DNA of 64,000 nt from assembly GCA_025594325.1 (NCBI GenBank), contig JANHCV010000001.1:1736001-1800000 (forward strand), in the 5' to 3' direction. The notes under the pieces are model-generated. The model had not been told where the DNA came from. It searched no databases and was given only the letters and a program-made list of their open reading frames with translations. This DNA comes from Blastocladiella emersonii ATCC 22665. Its lineage: Eukaryota; Blastocladiomycota; Blastocladiomycetes; Blastocladiales; Blastocladiaceae. Shown piece by piece: positions 21,646 to 33,905 of the stretch (position 1 is its first letter; each line of letters opens with the position of its first letter). Position numbers and translations under genes: made by a program.

Positions 21646-22635
21646 TTAGCGAGCAGCGCGGGCCGGCGCGGCCTTGCGGGCCTGCTCAGCGGTGGCCGCG
21701 GTGGCCGAGCGGTACTTGGCGACAAGCGGCGCCTGCTTCTGCTGCGCCTTGGCCGCGAGCGTCGCGGGGCGCTTGACGTACGCCATGGCCTGCATGGGGA
21801 CCGCCGCCTTGGCCGCGGGCATCATAGCGGCGCGGAACCAGGCGGGCGTGCCGAGCAGGCCATGGAACAGCCACGCGCCCGAGGTGACAGCGTCCTCGGC
21901 AGTCGCGCGGCGCGCGCGGACGGCGCCGAGCGGGATGACGCGGCCGACGGGCGCCGTGTTACCGAACGCGAGGCGCGGGGCGGCGACGCCGAGGTTGGCG
22001 CGGCGGGAGCGGGCGCGGAACGTCGGCACGGGGCACGCGAGGTTGCGGCGCTTGAGGACCAGCGCCGTGGCCGTCGACGGACACTCGCGCTGCATCCACA
22101 GCGGCGTGCGCGCGGCGTCGAAGAGCCACGCGCCCGACGTGAAGTCGTCGTCCGGGTGATACGCGGCGGGGCGCGTTGCGCGGTACAGCTTGGCGTTGCC
22201 GGTGCGTGCGACGGGGCCCGCCGAGAACAGACGGTCGAGCTTGGCGTCGTTGTTCTTCGGGCGCCACGTCGGCTTGGCCTGGATGTTCTTGGACTTGGGC
22301 GACAGCGGGCGGTGCGTGGCCGCGCCGGGGACCGGGGCCACCGTCGTCACGACGGGCGGCGGGGCGATGGGCAGCTTGAGGCTCGGCGACGGCGGGCCGC
22401 CGCGCAGCGCGGGCGGGACGTACTTGGTCGGCGCCGACAGCTCGGCGCCGCCCTTGCCCGCCGTGGGCATGGTCGACTTGAACCCGGCCGGCGTCATGAG
22501 CGTCGCGCGCGCCAGGGCGGCGATGCCCATGGCCGCGGGCTGTGCGTGCGAGTTGAGCGCCTGGTGCGCCTGCGCGGTGCCGGTGCGGCCGAGGGCGGAC
22601 GACGGGTTGTCGGTGAGGATGTTGTTGCGACCCAT
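21646..22635 (-). CDS. Unknown 329-residue protein with a duplicated SGAWLF motif
   Basis: A single-exon frame starting MGRNNILTDNPSSALGRTGT. It is rich in Ala, Pro and Arg, mostly disordered, and has no signal peptide. A unit occurs twice: TSGAWLFDAARTPLWMQREC and TSGAWLFHGLLGTPAWFRAA, separated by about 80 residues. Other ordered-looking segments are KYVPPALRG, LDRLFSAGPVARTGNAKLYR and KRRNLACPVPTFRARSRRAN. I do not recognise the family. A TATAAG sits 67-72 nt upstream of the ATG on the same strand, which supports expression. The pattern of short Trp-containing linear motifs suggests a scaffold or adaptor, but this is only a description. Confidence 0.65.
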   Translation of the reverse strand: MGRNNILTDNPSSALGRTGTAQAHQALNSHAQPAAMGIAALARATLMTPAGFKSTMPTAGKGGAELSAPTKYVPPALRGGPPSPSLKLPIAPPPVVTTVAPVPGAATHRPLSPKSKNIQAKPTWRPKNNDAKLDRLFSAGPVARTGNAKLYRATRPAAYHPDDDFTSGAWLFDAARTPLWMQRECPSTATALVLKRRNLACPVPTFRARSRRANLGVAAPRLAFGNTAPVGRVIPLGAVRARRATAEDAVTSGAWLFHGLLGTPAWFRAAMMPAAKAAVPMQAMAYVKRPATLAAKAQQKQAPLVAKYRSATAATAEQARKAAPARAAR

Positions 22636-23076
22636 GGTTCGTATCTTGAGCAGTTGACTTGCTTGGTGAGAGCGAGGTGGGGTCGGGGCAGTCGGGGCCT
22701 TCTTATAGGCCCCCCGCGTTCTGTGAGTGCGCACGAGCGCTAGCAAACGGCATTCGACATGATCCAAGCCCAGTGTGGGCACGGGTGCGACCAACTGACC
22801 GACAGTGAGGTAGAGGTGGCGCAGCGCAACGAATCCCGGTCGGCCGGCGGTCGTGACTGCGCCACCATCCGACTGCTGCGCCACAGTCGGTGCGACCAGC
22901 GCTGAAGGCCCTTGCAACAGACGAGCGAATCGATGACTCAAGTCAGAAGACATGGAAGGAATCAAAAGCTAGCCCGACGCGCCAGTCACCCTCAACCGCG
23001 CTGCAAGTTGGAAATGAAGCATGTATTGACACAAAACGGGATCGAGTGCACTCGCGGAACACGACAAGAAGCTCAC
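22636..23076. other. Intergenic between SGAWLF protein promoter and RUVBL2 3' end
   Basis: No gene supported. It contains the minus-strand TATA element at 22702-22707. Confidence 0.5.
22702..22707 (-). promoter_or_regulatory. TATA box of the SGAWLF-motif gene
   Basis: TATAAG read on the minus strand, about 70 nt upstream of the start codon at 22635. Confidence 0.5.
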
Positions 23077-25002
<1,926 letters not shown>

Positions 25003-25551
25003 ATGCAGCAACCGCCCGCCAGCCAGGTCGCGGACCCGGCGGCCCCGTCGTCGTCCATGTCGGTCCCGCCGTCCATCGAGAGCACGCCGCCCGCGTCCGG
25101 CACGCTCGGCAGCCCGCTTTCGGCGGCGCCCAAGCTCAGCGACATTCTCGCCAACACGGCCGCCATCTCGGCGCGCGACGAGGCGGTCCCGTTCCAGCTC
25201 CAGACGTACGCGTCGCCTCCTCGCTGACGGACGCCCGCATGCTTGCGTGGACCGCCCCTCGCTCACCTTTCCGCGCCGCCGCCGTCGCCGACCAGCATCG
25301 AGCTCCTGTCGGGCACCGCCAAGGAGCTCGCGAGCCTCAACGAGTACAGCAGCCAGCGGCTGCAGTCGAACCGCGAGAACTTTCGCCAGGCCACGCTGCA
25401 GCTGCGCGACCTCAAGGTCGACCTCGACTCGGCGCACCTGCGCCTGCACCGCATCCTGCAGCGGTTGCAGAAGTCGTTTCCGGAGGCCGTCGCCGAGGCC
25501 ATGGCACAGCATCCCATGCCGGATCCCGACGGCGAGGATGAGGAGGGCTAG
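25003..25551 (+). CDS. KxDL-motif protein (BORC / BLOC-1 related subunit)
   Basis: Exons 25003..25205 and 25296..25551 give 152 residues; the 90-nt intron starts GTACGC and ends ACCAG. The C-terminal half is a helical coiled coil: SLNEYSSQRLQSNRENFRQA, then LKVDLDSAHLRLHRILQRLQ and KSFPEAVAEA. The KVDL fits the K-x-D-L signature that names the family, and the register around it matches KXD1. In animals and yeast such proteins belong to small coiled-coil complexes on endosomes and lysosomes that control organelle positioning. The N-terminal ~65 residues are Ser/Pro-rich and disordered. The divergent neighbour is RVB2, with no functional link implied. Confidence 0.8.
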
Positions 25552-25830
25552 CTGGTCTCCCTGCGCCGCGACTCCCAAGTGTACATATAGGACTGATCCA
25601 CCTCTCCCACGTGCTTCCCTGAGAACCCGCAGGGCTGTGGTAGTAGATGAACCGTGCAATTGAGCGATTGGGGGAGAGTGGTCACCAGCGGGGACCATGG
25701 CGGTGGGACGTGAGGGTGGGTGGGACAGGAAGCGACGGCACGCGGGTCGCGCGTGTGACAGAGTGCGTGGGAATGCGAGGAGTACGTGTGGGAGGGGTCA
25801 TTGATCAACTCGTGCGAGCGATGGGGCTGC

Positions 25831-26176
25831 TTACATGGCGAGAAAGCCGACGGCAGCCGCAGCGACGAGGACAACACCCGCCGAGCCGTGGACAGCATAG
25901 GCTCCAGAGTTGACGCGCGCCAGCATCTCGGTGGTGGGGTCGTTAGACGCTGCCTTGCTGTCGGCGCCAGCGATGGGGAACGTGGTCGAGTACTTGGACG
26001 ACACGGTCAACTGCCCGTCAAAGTTGAACCGCAGCGCGTAGTCCGAGCCCGACGCGAGATCAGCGGGCACGGCGTACGAGACGTGGCCGGCGACCGGGTC
26101 GACGCTGCCATCCGCTACGACGAGCGCTCCTTCAGAAGAGGAAAAAGAGTGCGGTGGGTCTGCACGAAAACGGAAA
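25831..26176 (-). pseudogene. 3' fragment of a GPI-anchored wall-type protein gene
   Basis: The frame encodes a Kre9/Knh1-like extracellular segment, DPVAGHVSYAVPADLASGSD followed by YALRFNFDGQLTVSSKYS. It then has an alanine/valine tail ending GVVLVAAAAVGFLAM, typical of a GPI-attachment signal. No signal peptide or earlier exon exists: upstream reading runs straight into the tRNA-Gly at 26177-26247. A TAG acceptor-like site precedes ADGSVDP, so this may be a surviving last exon. I call it a 5'-truncated remnant. It could still be a terminal exon of a gene with a distant 5' part, but the tRNA and intergenic DNA upstream make that unlikely. Confidence 0.55.
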
Positions 26177-26247
26177 TGCATGCACCGGGAATCGAACCCG
26201 GAGCTCTACCTTGGGAGGGTAGAATTTTACCATTAAACCATGCATGC
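26177..26247 (-). tRNA. tRNA-Gly (anticodon CCC), copy 1
   Basis: 71-nt cloverleaf on the minus strand. Acceptor stem GCATGCA pairs with TGCATGC, D arm has GGTTTAATGGT, the anticodon stem CTACC/GGTAG encloses loop CTCCCAA (anticodon CCC), and the T arm is CCGGGTTCGATTCCCGG. Discriminator base is A. A TTTT Pol III terminator follows within 11 nt. No intron. Confidence 0.93.
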
Positions 26248-27495
26248 GCGTGTTTCAGGTACTTGCAGCCAAATCTCCATGCGCACCTCCTGCAGCCAAC
26301 GTGGAAACGCTCTCGCCTTGATGGCCTGCATGATAGCGTTTGGTGCTCAGCTACATCGCAGTTAGTTCCTTGCGGTAGATACATGGCATGTGACCGTCAT
26401 GGTGGAGCACGAGGGGGCGAGCGCCACTGCGCGTCGCGTTTCAGAGCGACCACGCGACACGTCCGTGGGCTGGCGGCCAATTTAGAAGGCTAATTCGTCG
26501 ACCCCTCCCACACCCGCAAATTAATTCTGATAATTGCCGGAGCACCACTAAAATTGCTCATTCGACATATCTAAGCTGTATGTGCAATTTCAGCCGGGTC
26601 GGATTTTCGACTCGATTCAAGAAGCTAAGTCTTAAGTGCGTTTTTCGTCCGAGCGACCAAACCGAAAGTTTTTTTCAACTTTGCACGGTCGGACGAGTTC
26701 TCGGTACCCCGACACCTCGACTCGGAGATTTTCACATTTTCCGGGCCTCTGAAGGTCGCTGATCACGAATCTGCCCTCAGAAAAATGTTTCCAATGCATC
26801 TTGAATTTATGAAGCTAAGTCGTGTCACGTGAGCTGAGGCCTTCAGCGCTGCCAGTGTCGCGACGCTCACGTCCGCGTGACCACGAAGCGCGCGTTGGTT
26901 TGCTCCCACGCGATTGAACCTCGGATCAGCTCTGCCATGGTTGTCGCTATGGCGTCGAGGGCCGGTATGACCACGGCTATCTCGCCGCGGTGAAAGAAGT
27001 CGACCACCCTCGCCACCTGCTTGCTTCGATCATTGACACCTTGGCTGGTCCCGCCGTCGAGTCGAGCGGTGGCTACTCCCGCTGCAACGACACACAGCGA
27101 GCGTATCGCCTCTCATCAGCCAAGGCGTGCTCGAAGATCACAGAGGCGGCAGCAGCAGAATCGGCGAGCGCGCCAAGGTTTGATGCCTCGCGTGATGAGC
27201 TGCGGTTTGTCGCAAGCATTTGATGTAGATTGTTTCTAATATGGGTGCATGTTCCCATCGTTCGGGGTTGATTGCATCGCCGCTGAGTAGTTGTTGGCGG
27301 GGACAGCGCGAAGAGAAGCGGCGTGTTGGCGGCTCACCTCGCGCGCGGCCGCGGGCCCAGCGCCTTCAACTGCCCGGCGCTCTCATGACTTGCAGTAGTT
27401 GCCACCGAGTCTCTCAGCAGCACAACCTGATCAGCCCACAAATCCAGATACAAAAAGGTCAGCTATGATTAAATAAAGGGGTTGATCTGAGCGGG
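26248..27495. other. Gene-poor stretch with an AT-rich island
   Basis: About 1.25 kb without a supported gene. From about 26,510 to 26,820 the base composition drops sharply to AT-rich, with runs such as T7 and an 11-nt sequence GAAGCTAAGTC occurring twice (about 26,620 and 26,811). Small frames between 26,990 and 27,470 have no family resemblance. It may be the relic of a mobile element or another foreign insertion. Confidence 0.4.
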
Positions 27496-30400
27496 CTACG
27501 CCTGCTGCATCTTGCGCTGCTTCTCGTCCCAGCTCTCGCGCGCGAGGTCCCACAGCTGTCGCGCGCCGTCCTCGCCCGTGTCGGCGACCATCTTGTGGAA
27601 CAGGCCGTCGCGCCTCTGGAGCAGCTCGTACGCGTGGCCAATCTCGACGATGCGTCCCGCGTCAATGACGGCGCACCGGTCGTACCCGACGATGGTGCTG
27701 AGCCGGTGCGCGACCGTGAGGATCAGCGTGTCCTCGAACTCGGTCTTGAGCACGTTCTGGATGAGCTGGTCGGACCGGTAGTCGATGTTGGCGCTGGCCT
27801 CGTCGCACACGAGGACGCGCGCGCGCTTGAGCAGCGACCGCGCGAGGCACAGGAGCTGGCGCTCGCCCGTCGAGAAGTTGCTGCCGCCGTCGATCACGGG
27901 CGCGTCGAGCTTGCCGTCGAGCCGCTCGACCGCCTCCTTGAGCCCGACGCGCCCGAGCGCGCGCCACAGCTCCGCGTCCGAGTACTCGCCGAACGGGCTG
28001 AGGTTCATGCGCAGCGGGCCCGAGAACAGGAAGGGTTCCTGCGGGATCACCGCGAGCCGCTTGCGCAACTCCTCGAGCGCCAGCGTGCTCGTGTCGATGC
28101 CGTCGAGGAGCATGGCGCCCTCGTAGTCGTACATGCGGAACAGCGCCTGCAGCGCCGACGACTTTCCTGCGCCAGTACTACAGAGCACACGAAGAAGAAA
28201 ATCAGTACTGCGTCGCCCAGCGAATCCAAGAGTGAGAGAACGTACCGTCCAACGATCCCAATCTTCTCGCCCGACTTGAACTCAACGTTCCAGCTCTTGA
28301 GCACCTTCTTGTCCGTGCCCGGGTACGTGAGCGACATGTCGCGGATGACGAGGTTGCCGGACGTGGGCCAGTCGGCCGGCGGGACCGCGCGGGACGGGTG
28401 GTCGCGCTCGCCGGGGATGTCGAGGTACTCGAGCATGCGCTCGACGGCGACGAACATGACCTCGCACTCGACCGACTGGCGGACCATCCACTGGAGCAGC
28501 CCGTTGAGCTGCAGCGTGTACGACAGCGCGAGGCCGGCGAGCGACGGCGACAGGGTACCCGAGATAGCGATAGCCTGCGCGGCGAACGCGGCGATGGCGA
28601 GGAACGCCGACGAGATGAGGTCGAGGCGGAGACCGAGCCAGCGCGCGCACGCCGCCTGCGCGAATACGGCGCGCGTGTTGGTGTCCTGGTACTCGGCGAA
28701 GCGCGCGACGAACAGCGGCTGCGCCTGCAGCGCGCGGATGACGGGGAGACCCTCGAGCGACGTCGACAGGAGCGAGTAGACGGGCGAGCGCGTCGTGGAC
28801 TCGATGCGCTTGATGCGGCGGGACGCCTGGATGTACCAGCGGCGCAGGAGGAAGAAGCCGGCGCCGAGAATCGGGACCGAGATGGCGACCCACGGCAACA
28901 CCATCACGACGACCACTACGACGCCGATGGACTGGAACAGGCACTGCATGAAGTTGAAGAAGACGCTCGGCAGCTGCTCGTCGATGGTCGACTGGTCCTT
29001 GGAGAAACGGTTGAGGATACTGGATACGAAGCGGAGTGATCGTGGTCAGTGCGACTCTTGGGAGATACGAGAGTGAGAGTGTGAGAAACATACCGTCCGA
29101 CCGGGTTCTTGGTGAACCACGCCATGGGCGCGTCGAGGACCGTCGAGACCATGGACTGCGAGACCGTGTTGGACGAGTTGAGGATCAAAAAGTAGACGAG
29201 GATGGCGCGCGCGATGCCGACGAACACGGCGCCCGCAATCAGCGAGCAGAACAGGATCATGTAGTAGCTGTCCTCGAGCTGCACGTTGGCCGGCTTGCCG
29301 ACCCACCGCGCGAGCGTCCAGTCCGACGACACGGCGAGGGCCTGGCCGCCGAACATGCTGACGAAGACGGTGATGAGCAGGATGAGCGGCGTCGGCGCGA
29401 TCAGGAACCGCGTGAACGTGCTCCACCGGACGGTGCCGACCTGCGACGTCTCCTGGTTGTCCTGCGCGGCGCGCGCGGCGCCGCGGCGGTCGCCCTTGAG
29501 GTCGACGGCCTCCTCGGACGTGCCTGGCGCAGGCTTCTTGGCGGCATTTGGATCGACGTCGTCCTCGTGCTCCACGTCCATGTCGGCGGCCTGGCCGTCC
29601 TCGTACTGCGCGAGGACCGCGAGGAACGACTTGTTGGCGACCTCGGCGCCCTCGGCCTCGGCGACGCGGTGGTGGTGCGCCATGACGTCGTCCCAGGTGC
29701 CCTGCGCCGCGATCCTGCCGCCCTCGAGGCACACGAGGCGGCCGGGCGACGCGCGGAGGAACTGGAGCTGGTGCGTGACGAGGATGCGGGTCGTGTTCTG
29801 CAGCGCGGGCGCGTGCAGGATCGCCTCGAAGATGGCCTTCCCGACTCGGGTGTCCAGGGCTCCTAGCGGATCGTCGAGAATCAGCGTCGAGGGTTTGCTG
29901 CTGTCGCGCGGGTTGGGTCCGAGCGCGTAGACGGCGCGCGCGAGCCCGATGCGCGCGCGCTGGCCGCCCGAGATGGTCGCCTTGTCCGAGATGACCGTGG
30001 CGAGCCCGTGCGGCCACTGCAGCAGGTCGCGCTCGAGCGAGCAGATGGCGATGACCTGGCGCAGCCACGGCTCGTCGAGCGGCGACGAGAACAGGATGTT
30101 GTCGAGGACGGTGCCGGCGAGGATCCACGGCGTCTGCGGCGCGTACGCCATGCGCCGGTTCGCCGGGTCGACGTACAGCGACGACGCTGGCGACACGCGC
30201 GGCATCTCGTTGAGCAGCGCCTGGGCCAAACTGGACTTGCCCGAACCGACAGGCCCGACGATGGTCGTCAGCTCGCCCTTGCGGATGGCGAGGTCGTCGA
30301 TGCATAGCTTGAAGCCCTCCCACGCGTACTCGGCATTCGTGAAGCGGATGGCCGTGGACGAGTCGGTGCCCGCGGGCGGCGCGGCGCCCTCGGCCCCAAT

Positions 30401-31939
30401 CAGGTCGGCGCCCGACTCGGGCTCGAGGAGGAACTCGGAGACGCGGCGCAGCGAGACCAGGGACTCGGTGGCGGACTTGATGGCCTTGGGCACGAACATG
30501 GTGACGGTGAGGCGCAGGATGTTGAAGAGCGACACGGACGAGAAGACGTCGGCGGGGTTGAGCGGCTTGCCGACGCCGACGCTCGACGCGTACGTGACGA
30601 GCGAGACGAGGAGCGGGAACGCAAAAAAACTGGCCTCGTTGAGCGCGTCCATGAAGCCGGAGCGCGTCAGGTACTTCATCTCGGCCTTGCGGAGGCGCGA
30701 GACCTCGGCGACAAACGGCGTGAGCCACGCGTTGAACTTGACGACGTTGATGCCGCTGATCAGGTCGGACATGAGGCGGATACGCGAGTCGCGCCAGACG
30801 ACGGTCGCCTTGCGGAACTGATGGAAGAGGTTGCCGAAGACGCCCTGCATGGGCAGCATGAGGCCAATGACGGCGATGCCGAGGAGCGACGGCCACGACA
30901 GGTTCATGTAGAGCAGGACGGCGCACACAGGGACCTCGATGATGGCGACCCAGATGAAGTGGCCGAACAGCGCGAGCTGCTCGAAGGTGGCCACGTCGTT
31001 GGAGACGAGGTTGACGACGATACCGGGCGACGCGGCGCCGGCGGCGAGCGAGATGGCCTTGCGGTACATGATGGACGTGAGCGAGATGCGCAGCTGGAAG
31101 CCGAGGCGCATGCCGACGAAGAAGAACCAGTGGTGGAGCATGCCGTGGAACGCCGTCGCAAGCGACAGGGCAAGGGCCCACCAGTAGCCGTCGCTCGAGG
31201 GCCCGACACCCTTGGTCTGAAAGCCGCGGATCATCTCACCCTATACGAAGAATTCAATGGTTAGCGGGCGAAGATCAGAGTCGGATCAGAGGGGCGCTCG
31301 TACCAGAAAGATGGCCTCGCCGAGCTTGGCAAAGATCTCGATGAAGGCGAACAGGCCCGAGAGCAGGATCTGCGACTTGAAGGTGCGGAACAGGGCGCGC
31401 GCGAGGCTCGGCTCACCCGCAGGCCCAGCACGGGCGACCTCGTCCTGCCACGCCTCGGTGAGCTTCTGGGACAGGAACTCGGACTGGTCCCACGCCGAGA
31501 GGTCGTCGAGCGTGTGCTCCTCGATGGACTCGCGCTGGTCGATGATGGGCGACACCCACAGGAAGAAGGCGCGGCTCCACCACCCGGCCGACTCGAGCGA
31601 GGGCGGCGGCGGGCGCGGGAGCTCGGGCGCCTCGACGTAGCTGTCGTCGTCGTCGCTGACGCCCGCATCGTCGTGGGCGCCGGGGCCGTCGGGGTGCTTG
31701 GCAATGGACCGGCGCGAGCCGATGGAGGAGCCCTTACGGCTGCGGCGGTCCGCTGGCGGGTGCAGGCCGACGAGCTCAATGTCCTCGGCGTGCTCCAGCA
31801 GGCTGCGCGCGGGCGTCGAGCCGTTCATGGTGGCCGAGCCGTCGCTGGCGGGGTCCGCCGCCGCCGCGGACGTGGTGGTCACGACGGGGACGGCGGCATA
31901 CCCCGTCGGGGAGTGCGAGGGGCGTGGAGAGCCCGTCAT
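27496..31939 (-). CDS. ABCC-type (MRP-like) ABC exporter, full-length
   Basis: ATP-driven exporter of the multidrug-resistance-protein subfamily, of the short type with no extra N-terminal membrane domain. Exons 31939..31304, 31240..29094, 29019..28246 and 28177..27496 give 1,412 residues. NBD1 has Walker A GPVGSGKSSLAQALLNEMPR near residue 540, signature ISGGQRARIGLARAVY, and Walker B LILDDPLGALD with Asp in place of the catalytic Glu, usual for ABCC NBD1. NBD2 has GRTGAGKSSALQALFRMYDY near 1,185, restored only by splicing, then FSTGERQLLCLARSLLK and VLVCDEASANID with the catalytic Glu. Six-helix membrane domains precede each NBD. The ~115-residue N-terminus is Ser/Pro/Asp-rich. Substrate cannot be inferred; vacuolar or plasma membrane are the usual sites. 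Confidence 0.95.
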
Positions 31940-32431
31940 GCCGGGAGTGGTTGATACAGAGCAGGAAGGCGGCCGTTGATGATGCGTGGAGAGAGAGAAT
32001 TGCGCGGGGGGGGCAGGCTCGAGATGTGTTGTGAGGGGAAGGGGAGGGCCGTGTCGTTGCTGACTCGAACGGAGACGCGGGGAAGGGTTTCAGGTCGATC
32101 GATTTAGCGAGTTGAGCCTGAATGCGGAGGATGAAGCGACGAAGAGGAGGGAAGGGACGATGGCAGGGTCGCGAGCCGACGGGACGCGGGTGAAGCTGCG
32201 GCAGGCGGATCGGCAGGGCGTGGCCATGGTCGCTGCTGCCGCGCTGACTTCGTCAAGATCGATCGGGCACACGCTGACGCAGCAAATCACATGATTGTGC
32301 AACGCGTCTCGCACCGAGCTTCTCACGCATCTCGACCGGCCACGGTGTAGATACTGAGAGGGTAGGTATATTGGTATCAAGGCGTCCGCGCACAATCCTG
32401 CGCGACACCGACCGGCAACTCACTCATTCAT
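31940..32431. other. Intergenic, ABC transporter promoter
   Basis: 492 bp. A G-rich run near 32008 and polypurine patches are present. No gene seen. Confidence 0.45.
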
Positions 32432-33193
32432 CTAGTTCTTCTTGCCGCCCGTGACCTTGGCCGACATGGACATGCCGAGGCCCGAGAAGGAGAACTGGAG
32501 GGGCCCGTTGTTGGCGATGCCGCCCGTGTTGGAGTTCTCGAAGACGAGCTCGAGCGTGTCGGCGCTGTCGTGGCTGTCCTTGTTGGCGTCGATGCCGCTG
32601 TTGCCGTTCGGGTTGGTCGTGGGCGTCGCGACGGGCGTTGTCGACGACGAGGTGGCCGAGGCGGGGCGGACAATAGACGCGGCAGTCGACGTGGTGGCGG
32701 GGCGCGAGGTGGTGGTGCTCGAGGCGACGACGGCCGCGACCGTCGGCTCGAAGGTGGTCGGGTCGAGGACGATGGGCACGTCGTCCACCGCGTCTAGCGT
32801 CGACGTGGCGGTGGTAGCGTCAGTGGCCGTCGTCGTCGAGGCGGTGAGGGTCGGGTCGGGCGTTGGCGTGAAGGTGAAGAGGAGCGTGCTGTCGAGCGCG
32901 TAGGTATTACCAGAGGCAGCCGTCGCAGTCGACGTGAGGGTGGCGTGGCCCGTGGTCGGATCGACGTCGTTGACCACGTCCTCGATCACGTCGCGCACGC
33001 CGTCGATGAGCGTGAACAGGTCGCCGGTGCCGCCGGCGGCGTGGATGCGGTCGGCGGGCGGGACCACGTAGGCGACGGGATCCGGGTTGGCATGCGCGAC
33101 GGGCTCCGGGTCGGCCTTGGCCGTGGCGACCGCGGCCGAGCAGGCGAGGAGCGCGACGACGGCGAGGAGCGTGAGGTGGAGCTTGCGGGCCAT
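32432..33193 (-). CDS. Secreted Ser/Thr-rich protein, unknown
   Basis: A single-exon frame of 253 residues beginning MARKLHLTLLAVVALLACSA, a clear signal peptide, then ADPEPVAHANPDPV. The middle is dominated by Thr, Ser, Ala and Val (TASTTTATDATTATSTLDAV), likely heavily O-glycosylated. The last 60 residues are more ordered (DTLELVFENSNTGGIANNGP followed by LQFSFSGLGMSMSAKVTG). There is no clear GPI signal because the end is GGKKN. It could be a wall or surface mucin-like protein; the family is not recognised. Confidence 0.7.
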   Translation of the reverse strand: MARKLHLTLLAVVALLACSAAVATAKADPEPVAHANPDPVAYVVPPADRIHAAGGTGDLFTLIDGVRDVIEDVVNDVDPTTGHATLTSTATAASGNTYALDSTLLFTFTPTPDPTLTASTTTATDATTATSTLDAVDDVPIVLDPTTFEPTVAAVVASSTTTSRPATTSTAASIVRPASATSSSTTPVATPTTNPNGNSGIDANKDSHDSADTLELVFENSNTGGIANNGPLQFSFSGLGMSMSAKVTGGKKN

Positions 33194-33905
33194 CTTGGAG
33201 TCGGTGGTGTTACGGAGCAGTGATGCGTGTGTGTCCGTTGGGGAGGGGAGAGAGAGTGAACCGATTCTTGCGAGCAGTTGGGGACGGGCGGGGGGCGTGT
33301 CGCGTCGTGCGTGCGCGGGCGGGCACTGTCAAATGCGATCCTTCCCGTTCAGCAAACAAGGCCGGCACATGTCTCCCCGCCTCCGCGACCGACTGCGGCA
33401 ACTGGCGCGGGGAGGGCGACGTCGCGTGCGTGCGGGGAGAGTCACGTTGGCTGTAAGACACGGCGGGACACGGCGGGTGCGAGGCGCAGCGCGAGACACG
33501 GTGCGAGACATCACGTGGCATGCGTCAACAGCGGCGATCCCTCGGCTCGGGTGATCGCGGAGCATATGAAGTCGCTGCGAACGCGCTACTCCGCTCGTCT
33601 CCTGAGGAGGCTCTTGACCCCCAAAACCACGGCCCTCGCCGCTATCTTCACCACTACCTGCAACGCATCAACCACACGCCCGTGTCGCACACGCCCGGGG
33701 AGACCCTCGCCCTTTGATCCCGCCTCCGCCTTCCCTGCCGGCTCCTCCGCTCCTCGACGCGAGGGAGACCCGCCGCCGTCCCCGCCGCGCCTCCCGCCCT
33801 CTCTTTCTCCGTGCCGCCCCTGGCGTCGCTCGAGACGCCCACAAAGACCGACTCCTGCCTCGCGCTCCCGCCGCCGCCGTCCTCGACGCCGTTGCCCGTG
33901 TCGAC
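33194..33905. other. Divergent promoter region, secreted protein / HMG-CoA reductase
   Basis: About 700 bp. The HMGR reading frame is open upstream of the chosen ATG back to about 33,714 but lacks an earlier ATG, so this is taken as leader. No other gene seen. Confidence 0.45.

Noticed and set aside
26990-27223. Small plus-strand frame in the gene-poor stretch
   Set aside because: No ATG start, no family resemblance and no splice partners; treated as chance.
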